From Nocardioides oceani (GTDB lineage: Bacteria; Actinomycetota; Actinomycetes; Propionibacteriales; Nocardioidaceae), in the NCBI RefSeq assembly GCF_030412965.1, contig NZ_JAUHJQ010000006.1:202290-266289 (forward strand): a DNA stretch of 64,000 nucleotides. The letters are read 5' to 3'. A program made the position numbers and the translations under genes. This document shows positions 54,010 through 63,594 of this stretch, piece by piece (positions within the stretch are counted from its first letter, which is position 1; the number at the start of each line of letters is the position of its first letter). Under the pieces are notes generated by a model that was not told where the DNA came from, did not search any database, and saw nothing but the letters and a program-made list of their open reading frames with translations.

Positions 54010-54939
54010 ATGAGTGGAACCACCCCCGAGCACCGCAGCGGCTTCGCGTCGTTCGTCGGCCGCCCCAACGCGGGCAAGTCGACGCTGACCAACGCGCTGG
54101 TCGGCGCGAAGGTCGTCATCACCAGCTCCAAGCCGCAGACCACCCGCACCGTCGTCCGCGGCATCGTGCACCGCCCCGACGCGCAGCTGGTGCTCGTCGA
54201 CACCCCCGGGCTGCACCGGCCCCGCACGCTGCTCGGTGAGCGGCTCAACGACCTGGTCAAGACGACGTTGGCCGAGGTCGACGTGGTCGCGGCGTGCTTC
54301 CCGGCGAACGAGAAGATCGGTCCCGGCGACCGGTTCATCGTCAACGAGATGGCCAAGGTCAAGCGCACGACGAAGGTCGCCATCGCGACCAAGACCGACC
54401 TGGCCACCCCCGAGCAGGTCGGCCAGCACCTCCTCGACATCCAGGCGCTGGGCGTCGAGACCGGCACGGACTGGGCGGAGATCGTGCCGGTGTCCGCGCA
54501 GGCCGGCGACCAGGTCCAGCTGCTGGCGGACCTGCTGATCGGGCTGCTGCCCGAGGGGCCGCAGCTCTACCCCGACGGGGACCTCAGCGACGCACCGGAG
54601 GAGATCCTGGTCGCCGAGCTCATCCGCGAGGCCGCGCTCGAGGACGTCCGCGACGAGCTCCCGCACTCCATCGCCGTCGTCGTCGAGGAGATGGGCCTGC
54701 GCGAGGACCGCCCCGAGGACAAGCCGCTCCTGGACATCCACGCCAACGTGTACGTCGAGCGGGACTCCCAGAAGGGGATCATCATCGGCCACAAGGGCGC
54801 CCGCCTGCGCCGGATCGGCACCGACGCCCGCAAGCAGATCGAGGCGCTCCTCGGCACGCCGGTCTACCTCGACCTGCACGTCAAGATCGCCAAGGACTGG
54901 CAGCGCGACCCCCGCCAGCTCCGCAAGCTCGGCTTCTGA
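54010..54939 (+). CDS. era: GTPase Era
   Basis: GTPase that binds the 3' end of 16S rRNA during 30S assembly. G1 is FVGRPNAGKSTL, G3 is VDTPGLH, and the C-terminal KH domain reads VERDSQKGIIIGHKGARLRR. The G4 motif is TKTD where most GTPases have NKxD; Thr at this place is, to my knowledge, seen in actinobacterial Era as well. 309 aa. ATG one base after the SIP stop. In related genomes era usually follows the cdd-like gene; here tmsA-tmsB-SIP (3.5 kb) lies between them. A palindromic intergenic element follows. Confidence 0.95.
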   Translation: MSGTTPEHRSGFASFVGRPNAGKSTLTNALVGAKVVITSSKPQTTRTVVRGIVHRPDAQLVLVDTPGLHRPRTLLGERLNDLVKTTLAEVDVVAACFPANEKIGPGDRFIVNEMAKVKRTTKVAIATKTDLATPEQVGQHLLDIQALGVETGTDWAEIVPVSAQAGDQVQLLADLLIGLLPEGPQLYPDGDLSDAPEEILVAELIREAALEDVRDELPHSIAVVVEEMGLREDRPEDKPLLDIHANVYVERDSQKGIIIGHKGARLRRIGTDARKQIEALLGTPVYLDLHVKIAKDWQRDPRQLRKLGF

Positions 54940-54950
54940 CCTCCTCCGCT

Positions 54951-55080
54951 GGTCGAGCAGGGAGGCGCGCCAGCGCCGCCCGTGTCGAGACCCGGCGACG
55001 TACCCACCGCGGTGCGCATGTCACCGGGTCTCGACCCGCCCGTCGCGACCTCGTCCCTCGGTCGCGGGACTTGCTCGACC
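54951..55080. repeat. Nested palindromic intergenic element
   Basis: Outer arms GGTCGAGCA (54951-54959) and TGCTCGACC (55072-55080) are exact inverses. Inner arms GTCGAGACCCGG (54984-54995) and CCGGGTCTCGAC (55024-55035) are also exact inverses and extend to 16 bp with two changes. The element fills most of the gap between the convergent era and lipoprotein genes. It resembles a small non-coding mobile or REP-like element, as there is no reading frame in it. Confidence 0.7.
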
Positions 55081-55122
55081 TTCCTTCGCGACGCCGCCCG
55101 CTCGTTCCTCGCGGGCGGCTGC

Positions 55123-55980
55123 TCAGTCCGGGACCCAGCAGCGGCCGAAGGTCATCCCGGCGGTCCACTGCGCGGCGCTCGGCCACTCGTAGCCCCACTC
55201 GAAGCTGAGCGGGTCCTCCGCGGCCGCGCGGCCCGCGGCCTCGCAGGGGGCCTGGCCGGCCTCCCGGGCAGCCGTGGCGCCCGGGTAGTCCCCGCCGGCG
55301 GAGCGGCCCTCGAGGTCGACCACGGACACGGCCCGCCAGGCGTGCGGCGCCGAGCACGGCACGCGCCGGAAGTCGGCCGCGTCGGGTCCGGCGGTGCCGC
55401 ACATCGCCCACCGCTCGGCGGCCTCGGGGCGGTCGAGGACGCCGGCGAGCCGACCGGTGAGGGGAGCGAGCCGCTCCGGCCCGGACAGCGCCACGACGTC
55501 GCAGCGGAACCAGTCGGCCCCGGAGTCGGACTCCTCGACGGTCGGGGTGAACCACACCGACCGCAGCATGCTGAGCCGCAGCGCCGCGCGGTCGCCGCCG
55601 AGGAACGCCCCGAGCCGCCGCGGGCAGTCGGCGGCGACCTGCTCCTGCACCCGCGCGGAGTCGACCGCCAGCAGGTGGCCGCCGACCACGGCGTCGAGCC
55701 GCCCGACGGCGTACGTCATGGAGGTGTGCGGGTCCTCGCACGGGACCGGGGCGGTCGCCGTGGTCGGTGCGACCGCCTCGGCGTAGCTCATCCGGTGGCA
55801 GGCACGGTCCTGCGGCTCGCGCACAGCCGTGGCGGTGGCGGTCGGCGCGGACGTCGGCGCGGACGTCGGCGCGGACGTCGGGGCGGACGCCGGCGCGTCT
55901 GTCGGTGCGTCGGCGTCCGGGGTGGACGAGCAGCCGGCGAGGACCGCCAGCGCGAGCAGGGCTGCCGCCCGCGCCCGCAT
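55123..55980 (-). CDS. Lipoprotein with septum-formation-like domain (second of a pair)
   Basis: Signal peptide with lipobox LAVLAGC, then a Pro/Thr/Ser/Ala linker in which SAPT is repeated four times (coded by a 12-bp tandem repeat at 55841-55888). The mature domain has paired Cys and a VPCEDPHTSMTYAVGRL segment, and near the end VPCSAPHAWRAVSVVDLEG. Both look like the HxxE/H-plus-Cys pattern of the Septum_form family of actinobacterial secreted proteins. 285 aa. The ATG is joined to the stop of its upstream paralogue (TGATG). Function unknown; cell-envelope location likely. Confidence 0.75.
   Translation of the reverse strand: MRARAAALLALAVLAGCSSTPDADAPTDAPASAPTSAPTSAPTSAPTATATAVREPQDRACHRMSYAEAVAPTTATAPVPCEDPHTSMTYAVGRLDAVVGGHLLAVDSARVQEQVAADCPRRLGAFLGGDRAALRLSMLRSVWFTPTVEESDSGADWFRCDVVALSGPERLAPLTGRLAGVLDRPEAAERWAMCGTAGPDAADFRRVPCSAPHAWRAVSVVDLEGRSAGGDYPGATAAREAGQAPCEAAGRAAAEDPLSFEWGYEWPSAAQWTAGMTFGRCWVPD
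55841..55888. repeat. 12-bp in-frame tandem repeat, four copies
   Basis: GTCGGCGCGGAC occurs three times exactly and once with one change. It codes on the minus strand for the repeated Ser-Ala-Pro-Thr linker of the lipoprotein. A multiple of three, so length changes would keep the frame. Confidence 0.88.
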
Positions 55981-56768
55981 CAGTCGGGGGTCCGCGCCCA
56001 GCACACCGAGCGCCGGTTGCCGGCCTGCCACTCGGCCTCGTGGAACCACGTGTAGCCGAAGTCGTACTCCACCGGGTAGCCCAGCCACGCGCCGACCGAG
56101 TCCGAGCAGTAGTCGCGGGAGGTGACCTCGACGACCCGGTCGCCGGGGTACTCGTCGTCCTTGTCGCCGACCTTGATCGTCGTGACCGCGCGCCAGTCGT
56201 GCGGCTGCGAGCAGGGGACCTTCTCGCCCTCGTCGACCGACGGACCCGCCGCGCAGACCATCCACCGGTCCTGCGGGCGGCCGAGGAGCAGCCCCTCGGC
56301 CGTCTCCGGCAGCGCGACGTACTCCGTGCTCTGCTCGCCGCCCCCGACGACGTCGCAGCGGTACCACCGGGCGCCGTCGTCCCAGGCCTGCTCCGAGGGC
56401 CGGAACCACGCCCAGCTGACGACGGTGCGCATCACCAGGCTCTCGTCGGCCCCGAGGAGCTCCTGGAAGCGCCGCGAGCAGGTCTCGTAGGCGAAGGCGC
56501 CGAGCTCCTCGCTGTCGTACGCCGCGTCCCGCAGCTCCTGCGGCAGCTCGCCGACGGCGTAGGTCTGGGCGGTGTGCCGCTCGGAGCAGTCGACGGTGCG
56601 GGTGGCGTTGGACGCCCGGGCGACGTCGTCGGGGGTGAGCACGCGGCAGGCGCCGAGCTCGGGCACCTCGACCGCGTCGACCTGGTCGGGGTCGGTGTCG
56701 CCGCCCTGATCGGTCCCGCACCCGGCCAGCAGGGCCGTGGTGAGGAGCAACGCAGGGAGGAGACGCAC
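55980..56768 (-). CDS. Lipoprotein with septum-formation-like domain (first of a pair)
   Basis: Signal peptide MRLLPALLLTTALLAGC with lipobox. The mature part shows two similar halves with Cys-bearing strands: VDCSERHTAQTYAVGELP and VPCSQPHDWRAVTTIKVGD, typical of Septum_form domains. The C-terminus WQAGNRRSVCWARTPD parallels the end of the downstream paralogue (WTAGMTFGRCWVPD), so the two arose by tandem duplication. 262 aa. GTG start with TAGCAT seven bases upstream. Lies between the sigma factor gene and its own copy. No specific function known. Confidence 0.76.
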   Translation of the reverse strand: MRLLPALLLTTALLAGCGTDQGGDTDPDQVDAVEVPELGACRVLTPDDVARASNATRTVDCSERHTAQTYAVGELPQELRDAAYDSEELGAFAYETCSRRFQELLGADESLVMRTVVSWAWFRPSEQAWDDGARWYRCDVVGGGEQSTEYVALPETAEGLLLGRPQDRWMVCAAGPSVDEGEKVPCSQPHDWRAVTTIKVGDKDDEYPGDRVVEVTSRDYCSDSVGAWLGYPVEYDFGYTWFHEAEWQAGNRRSVCWARTPD

Positions 56769-56775
56769 GGCCCGG

Positions 56776-56781
56776 ATGCTA
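56776..56781 (-). promoter_or_regulatory. -10 element TAGCAT of the lipoprotein pair
   Basis: Minus-strand TAGCAT ends 7 bases before the GTG at 56768; a leaderless transcript is predicted. It lies in the 25-base gap after the sigma factor gene. Confidence 0.48.
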
Positions 56782-56793
56782 CCCGGGACCGGC

Positions 56794-57636
56794 TCAAGTG
56801 AGCTCCTCGCGCATCCGCTCGAGGATCCGGCTGAGCAGTCGGGAGACCTGGACCTGGCTGACGCCCAGCTCGGCGCCGATCTCGGCCTGGCTCCGGTCCT
56901 CGTAGAACCGGAGGAAGACGATCCGCTGGTCGCGCTCGTCGAGGGAGCGGACGACCGGGGCGAGGGAGACCCGGGCGTCGCTGACGGCGTGCGGGTCCTC
57001 GGCGACGGTGTCGGGCAGGAGGTTGAGCAACGAGGCGCCGTCCTCGCCGCCGACCGGCTGGTCCAGGGAGCGCGGCGTGAAGCAGCCCCACGCGCCCGAC
57101 ACCTCGGCGTACTCCTCCTCGGAGAGCCCGAGGGCCTCGCGGACGTCGCGGTCGGTGGGCTCGCGACCGAGCTCCTGGTGCAGGTCGTCGACGACCCGGT
57201 TGTAGCGGCCCTGCAGCTCCTGGACCCGGCGCGGCGGTCGCACCGCCCACCCGTGGTCGCGGAAGTGCCGGGTGAGCTCGCCGCGGATCGTGGGGACCGC
57301 GAAGGTGAGCAGGTCGTGGCCGCGGTCGGGGTCGAAGCGGGCGACGGCCTTGGTCAGGCCGAGGTAGGCGACCTGCGCGAGGTCGTCCTCGGCCAGGCCA
57401 CGGCCGCGGTAGCGGCGGGCGACGGCCTCGGCGACGCCGCGGTTGACGAGCACGAGCTCGCCCCGCAGCTGCTCGCGGTGGTCCTCGTCGGTGCAGGACC
57501 GCAGCTGCTCGAGGAGGGCCTCGGTGCGGGCCGCACGCTCGGCGCGGGGGAGGCGGGTGGTCCGGGTTCTGGTGGATGCAGAGGTCATGACGAGTCCGTC
57601 CGAGTCGGAGCTGGTCGCCGTCTGCTCAGCGTCCAC
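56794..57636 (-). CDS. SigB/SigF-family RNA polymerase sigma factor
   Basis: Group 3 sigma factor of the stress and sporulation type. Region 2 is visible as LVLVNRGVAEAVARRY, DDLAQVAYLGLTKAVARFDP and DLLTFAVPTIRGELTRHFRD. Region 3 contains RPPRRVQELQGRYNRVVDDL, and region 4 SLDERDQRIVFLRFYEDRSQ with the helix-turn-helix GAELGVSQVQVSRLLSRIL. 280 aa from the GTG at 57636, which has GAGGA directly before it; ATG 57588 is an alternative giving 264 aa. It is divergent from the gene for a PAS-RsbU-RsbW-RsbV fusion protein, which very likely controls it by partner switching. Confidence 0.92.
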   Translation of the reverse strand: MDAEQTATSSDSDGLVMTSASTRTRTTRLPRAERAARTEALLEQLRSCTDEDHREQLRGELVLVNRGVAEAVARRYRGRGLAEDDLAQVAYLGLTKAVARFDPDRGHDLLTFAVPTIRGELTRHFRDHGWAVRPPRRVQELQGRYNRVVDDLHQELGREPTDRDVREALGLSEEEYAEVSGAWGCFTPRSLDQPVGGEDGASLLNLLPDTVAEDPHAVSDARVSLAPVVRSLDERDQRIVFLRFYEDRSQAEIGAELGVSQVQVSRLLSRILERMREELT

Positions 57637-57819
57637 TCCTCACACAACCCCCTGGTGTTGACGGGGACCCTCACCTCTCCGGGTGAAAGTGGCCGGGGAT
57701 TCACCGCCGGGCCATGTGACGCACGCGATCGGGGGAACCGGCCCGCCGACCAGCCGGGCCTGTGAGGATTGCCCCTTCCACGCGGGTGAAGGACCGCGTC
57801 AAGTGGGCACAGGGGAGCC

Positions 57820-59703
57820 ATGAGTGAGCAGCACCAGCGGAGGGACGCCATGGACGGAGGGTCGTACGACGGCGGTCGGACGTCGATCTTCGACCAAGCC
57901 CCCGGGCTGCTCGCCGTCTTCGAGGCCCCCGATCTCCGCCTGACCGAGGTCAACGCTGCCGGCCACGGGCTGCTCGGCGACGACGTCGTCCGCCGGCTGC
58001 GCGCCGGCGAGCCGGGTGGCCCGGCCGGTGAGCTGCTGGCGCTGGTCCGCGAGGTCGAGGCGTCCGGTGCGTCCCGCACCGCGGTGCTGGCGACCGGCCC
58101 CCAGGAGGCGCTCACGCTCGGCCTGGCCCCGTGGCACGGCGAGGACGCCGTCCGCGGAGTCGTGGTCCAGGCGGTCCCGACCGCCCCGCCGGCAGCGCCG
58201 CCCGCTGCCCCGGCGCAGTCCCCGGTCGGCAGCGGCGACCAGACCCTGGTCGCGCTCCAGGACGCGCTGCTGCCCGGCGGCGTACCGATCCCGCGCGGCG
58301 TGCGCCTCGCTGCCCGCTACCTGCTCGCCGACGAAGGCGTCGTCGCCGGTGGCGACTGGTTCGACGCCGTCGCGCTGGAGGACGGTCGCCTGGTCCTCGC
58401 GGTCGGCGACGTCGTCGGTCACGGCGTCCGCGCCTCGGTGGCCATGGGCGAGCTGCGTGCGCTCTTCGAGGAGCGCGCGCGCCTCGACGGCGACATCGAG
58501 GCCGCCCTCGAGCTGCTCGACGCCCGGGCCCGGCGCGTGCCGCCGGCCCGCGCCGCCACCGTGTGCGCCGCGGTGCTCGACCCCCAGACCGGCGAGCTCG
58601 TCTACTGCACCGCGGGCCACCCGCCGCCGATGGTCGTGAGCCCCGCCGGCGAGACGACGTTCCTGCCGGCCTCGGGTGCGGGGCCGCTCGCCTCCGGCCT
58701 CCCCTTCGACCTCGCCGAGCACCAGCTCGAGGAGGGCGACGTGCTCGTGATGTACAGCGACGGCATCGTCGAGCGTCCCGGGCGCACCGTCGCCCAGTGC
58801 ACCGTCGACCTGGCCGAGGTGGTCCGCGAGGCCGTCCTCGCCGGCCCCGACCTCGAGCGGATCGACGAGCGCCTGCCCGAGCGGATCTGCCGGGAGTCCA
58901 TCGAGCGGCTCGCCGGGTCGACGGGTGTCGCCGACGACGTCACGGTCCTCGCGGCCGAGCTGGTCGAGCCGATGCCCGACCTGCACCTGTCCTACCCGGC
59001 GATGCCGGACACGCCCCGCGTCGTCCGGGCCGAGCTCGCGGAGTGGCTCGACGAGCTCCAGGTCGGCCCGCTCGACGAGGTCGCGCTCCAGCACGCCGTC
59101 GGCGAGGTCGTCACCAACGCCTGCGAGCACGCCTACTCCGCCGCCACGCGTCGCTCCGACGCCGTCGTCGAGGTCGTCGCCCACCTCGACGACGAGGGCT
59201 ACGTCGAGGTCGTGGTCCGCGACACCGGCACCTGGCGGGTCCCGGGCGCGCCGGGCACGCGTGGTCGTGGCCTCGCCATGGCCCGCGGGTTCGCCGACGA
59301 GTTCGAGCTGCACCACGGCGAGGAGGGCACGACGGCGCGGCTGCGGCTGCGGCCCACGCGTTCGGTCGGCATGCTCACCGCCTCCGGCGCGAACGCGTCC
59401 GGCCGCGAGCCGCTGACGATCGAGGAGCGCCCGGGCCGGCTCGTGCTCACCGGGACGGTGGACCACCGGGGCACCGACGAGCTGCGCCGGCGCATCGCTC
59501 ACGCGTCGTACGGCGGCACCTCGGACCTGGTGGTCGACATGAGCGCGGTGACGCTGCTGGCCAGCGCCGGCGTGCAGGTGCTCTACGAGGCGATGGCCCC
59601 CGCCAACGGCTTCGGGCTCGGCGTCGTGCACCTGCTGGCGCCGCTCGGCTCGCCCGCCCAGCACGTCCTCGAGATGGTGCGGCTGCCCTACAGCACCAGC
59701 TGA
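57820..59703 (+). CDS. PAS-phosphatase-kinase-STAS fusion (RsbU-RsbW-RsbV in one chain)
   Basis: A whole partner-switching module in 627 aa. Residues 20-115 look like a PAS sensor (FDQAPGLLAVFEAPDLRLTE). Residues 155-385 are a SpoIIE/RsbU PP2C phosphatase: GGDWFDAV near 177, GDVVGHGVRASVAMG near 196, YSDGIVE near 312 and ADDVTVLA. Residues about 395-530 are an RsbW-like anti-sigma kinase with the N-box VGEVVTNACEHA near 427 and RDTGTW and GTRGRGLAMARG further on. Residues 535-627 are a STAS domain in which Ser582 (LLASAGVQVL) stands at the phosphorylated position. The layout equals that of Mycobacterium tuberculosis Rv1364c. AGGGGAG precedes the ATG. Divergent from a SigB/F-type sigma gene, its probable target. 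Confidence 0.9.
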   Translation: MSEQHQRRDAMDGGSYDGGRTSIFDQAPGLLAVFEAPDLRLTEVNAAGHGLLGDDVVRRLRAGEPGGPAGELLALVREVEASGASRTAVLATGPQEALTLGLAPWHGEDAVRGVVVQAVPTAPPAAPPAAPAQSPVGSGDQTLVALQDALLPGGVPIPRGVRLAARYLLADEGVVAGGDWFDAVALEDGRLVLAVGDVVGHGVRASVAMGELRALFEERARLDGDIEAALELLDARARRVPPARAATVCAAVLDPQTGELVYCTAGHPPPMVVSPAGETTFLPASGAGPLASGLPFDLAEHQLEEGDVLVMYSDGIVERPGRTVAQCTVDLAEVVREAVLAGPDLERIDERLPERICRESIERLAGSTGVADDVTVLAAELVEPMPDLHLSYPAMPDTPRVVRAELAEWLDELQVGPLDEVALQHAVGEVVTNACEHAYSAATRRSDAVVEVVAHLDDEGYVEVVVRDTGTWRVPGAPGTRGRGLAMARGFADEFELHHGEEGTTARLRLRPTRSVGMLTASGANASGREPLTIEERPGRLVLTGTVDHRGTDELRRRIAHASYGGTSDLVVDMSAVTLLASAGVQVLYEAMAPANGFGLGVVHLLAPLGSPAQHVLEMVRLPYSTS

Positions 59704-59715
59704 CCGGGTCGGCGG

Positions 59716-60201
59716 TCACCCGGCCAGCAGCGCGGCCACCGTGCCGCCGAGCTCGTACGCCGCGTCTCGCTCGGGCCCGCCGACGTCGCCGACCACCTCG
59801 AGCACCTCGGCGGCCTGCCGCCAGGGGAGCGCACCGGCGATCGAGAGGACCGACCGCACGGCCCCGGTCGTGTCGTAGCGGCCGTGGACCCAGAGCCCGA
59901 AGGGCCGCTTGGCGCCGCCGGTCGACGCGGCGCTCCCGTCGTCGGCGAGAGCACCGCCGGCCTCGAGGAAGATCGTGTCGAGGAAGTGCTTGAGCGCTCC
60001 GGACATGTAGCCGAAGTTCGCCGGGGTGCCGAGGACGTAGCCGTCGGCGGCGAGCACGTCGTCCGCGGTGGCCTCCAGCGCGGCGCGCACGACCACGTCG
60101 ACGCCCTCGATCGCGTCGTCACGGGCTCCGGCGACCACCGCGTCGGCGAGCTCGCGGACGGTCGGCGAGGGGGCGTGGTGGACGATCAGGAGGGTCGGCA
60201 C
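59716..60201 (-). CDS. Flavodoxin-fold/NAD(P)H FMN reductase-like protein
   Basis: Small flavoprotein related to WrbA and flavodoxins. The N-terminus is PTLLIVHHAPSPTVRELADA (phosphate-binding loop), followed by DGYVLGTPANFGYMSGALKH with the typical flavin-contacting G-T-P-x-x-x-G-x-M-S. 161 aa from the GTG at 60201; the longer frame adds a basic, low-complexity N-terminus and is not used. Electron-transfer partner or substrate unknown. Convergent with the partner-switching gene (12 bases apart) and divergent from the ANTAR gene. Confidence 0.88.
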   Translation of the reverse strand: MPTLLIVHHAPSPTVRELADAVVAGARDDAIEGVDVVVRAALEATADDVLAADGYVLGTPANFGYMSGALKHFLDTIFLEAGGALADDGSAASTGGAKRPFGLWVHGRYDTTGAVRSVLSIAGALPWRQAAEVLEVVGDVGGPERDAAYELGGTVAALLAG

Positions 60202-60319
60202 CGGCCCAGGATGCCGCCTCAGGCGCGGACGTCGTCGAGGACGTCCACCATCAGCGGCACCGCACCCGGCGGCTGCGGCGACGACCCTTCCCGCACCTGG
60301 CGCCGTGAGAAGGTGGCGC

Positions 60320-61618
60320 ATGCCCACACCGTCGTCCGGTCGCCCCGCGAGCGAGGACGCCGACGCCGTCGGGTGGCTCGGTGCGATGCGTACGCGGCTG
60401 GACTCCCTCGGCGCCGGCGCCGGCGCCGACCGGCGCAGCGAGGTCGCTGCTCTCGTCGCGCACCTCGAGACCGCCTACGAGGAGCTGCGGGTCGCCGACG
60501 AGGAGGCCCGCGCACAGCACGACCACATCACCCGGCTCGTGGAGCGGGAGAACCTGCTGCGCTGGCAGCAGGAGCGGATGCTCGCGGTGCTGCCGGTCCC
60601 GGTCGTGACCACGGACCCCGACGGGATCGTGCGGGCGGTCAACGCCGCGGCCGCCGGGTTGCTCGCGCGTCGGGTGAGCCGCCTGGTCGGAGAGCCGCTG
60701 CTCGCGCTCCTCTCCGCCGACGACCGTCCCGACCTGCGCCACTTCCTCGATGAGGGTGCCGAGCACGACCGCACGCTGCGGCGGGTGGTGACCCTCGAGC
60801 ACCGGGACCTGCCGGCCGAGACCGTCGAGCTCCAGGTGACCGTGTTCCCCGGCGCGGGCGAGATCAACTGGCTGGTCCTGGGCGGCCACGGCCAGGAGCC
60901 CAGCCGTTCCGAGCACGCCGCGCACCGCATGGCGCCGGCTCTGGTGCAGCTGATCAACCTGCCGGGCCACGTCGGCTCGAGCAGTGACGCGCTGCGGGCC
61001 GCGGTCCGCACGTGCGCCGACGCGCTCGGCGGGGGCTGCGCGGTCAGCCTCGTGGTCGGGGCGCCGGTGGCGCCGGAGGCCGTGGCGACCAGTGACGAGA
61101 CCGCGTCGGCCTGCGACGGCGCCCAGCTCGCGGCCGGGGAGGGTCCCTGCCAGGCGGCGTACGAGGTCGGCGAGGTCGTCGTCTGCGAGGACCTCGCGCA
61201 CGACGAGCGGTGGCCCGGGTTCGCGGCCCGGGCACCTGAGGGCGTCCAGGCCGTCGTCTCGGCGCCGACCGACCTGGGCGGCCGCCGGACCGGGGCGCTC
61301 AACGTCTACCTGCCCGTGGCGGGCCCGACGGCGACGTACGTCGAGGGCGTCGTGCTCCTGGCGGCCGCGATCGGGTCCGCGTTGCACGAGATCGGGCTGC
61401 GCGGCGAGCTGGAGCGGCTCTCGGGCGACATGCAGCGGGCGCTGGACTCGCGCGCGACGATCGACCAGGCGAAGGGCATCGTGATGGCCGCGCGGCGGTG
61501 CACGCCCGACGAGGCCTTCGCGCACCTCACCGACCTGGCGAGCACGCGCCACGTCAAGCTGCGCGAGCTGGCTGCCCAGATCGTGGCCGGCGCCGCCCGG
61601 CCGGACACCGTCGGCTAG
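60320..61618 (+). CDS. PAS-GAF-ANTAR regulator
   Basis: A signal-responsive RNA-binding antiterminator. Residues 40-80 form a short coiled coil, and about 85-185 a PAS domain (MLAVLPVPVVTTDPDGIVRA). About 205-365 is a GAF domain (AAVRTCADALGGGCAVSLVV, AGEGPCQAAYEVGEVVVCED, GALNVYLPVAGP). The C-terminal ANTAR domain contains DQAKGIVMAARRCTPDEAFA, which binds paired hexaloop RNA hairpins. 432 aa, starting at ATG 60320 with AGAAGG upstream. No obvious double-hexaloop target was spotted nearby, but leuA, the next gene, has a structured leader. Ligands of PAS and GAF are unknown. Confidence 0.91.
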   Translation: MPTPSSGRPASEDADAVGWLGAMRTRLDSLGAGAGADRRSEVAALVAHLETAYEELRVADEEARAQHDHITRLVERENLLRWQQERMLAVLPVPVVTTDPDGIVRAVNAAAAGLLARRVSRLVGEPLLALLSADDRPDLRHFLDEGAEHDRTLRRVVTLEHRDLPAETVELQVTVFPGAGEINWLVLGGHGQEPSRSEHAAHRMAPALVQLINLPGHVGSSSDALRAAVRTCADALGGGCAVSLVVGAPVAPEAVATSDETASACDGAQLAAGEGPCQAAYEVGEVVVCEDLAHDERWPGFAARAPEGVQAVVSAPTDLGGRRTGALNVYLPVAGPTATYVEGVVLLAAAIGSALHEIGLRGELERLSGDMQRALDSRATIDQAKGIVMAARRCTPDEAFAHLTDLASTRHVKLRELAAQIVAGAARPDTVG

Positions 61619-61630
61619 GGTGGCCGGGTC

Positions 61631-61659
61631 ATGATGCGTCAGCACCTCCTCCTTCGCTG

Positions 61660-61675
<16 letters not shown>
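61631..61675 (+). CDS. leuL: leuA leader peptide
   Basis: A 14-codon frame, MMRQHLLLRCRSEV, with three adjacent leucine codons (CTC CTC CTT), lies 91 bases before leuA and 12 bases after the preceding gene. The last codons form the left arm of a hairpin. Ribosome stalling at the Leu codons when leucyl-tRNA is short would change the leader's folding and let transcription run into leuA. Leader peptides with runs of Leu before leuA are known in actinobacteria. Too short for ordinary gene finders. Confidence 0.8.
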
Positions 61676-63565
<1,890 letters not shown>

Positions 63566-63570
63566 CCGGG

Positions 63571-63594
63571 CGGGCGTGGCGCGCGCTGCGCCCG
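63571..63594. terminator. Possible bidirectional terminator between leuA and the kinase gene
   Basis: CGGGCG (63571-63576) pairs with CGCCCG (63589-63594), with a GC-rich inner loop able to pair further. It lies between two convergent genes and just touches the stop of the kinase gene. No T-run, so the call is tentative. Confidence 0.35.

Noticed and set aside
57655..57690. SigF-type promoter (GTGTTG ... GGGTGA) between the sigma factor and the partner-switching gene
   Set aside because: The -10-like GGGTGA is plausible and recurs at 57784, but the spacing of 20 bases and the weak -35 do not fit the GTTT-N15-17-GGGTAT pattern well enough.
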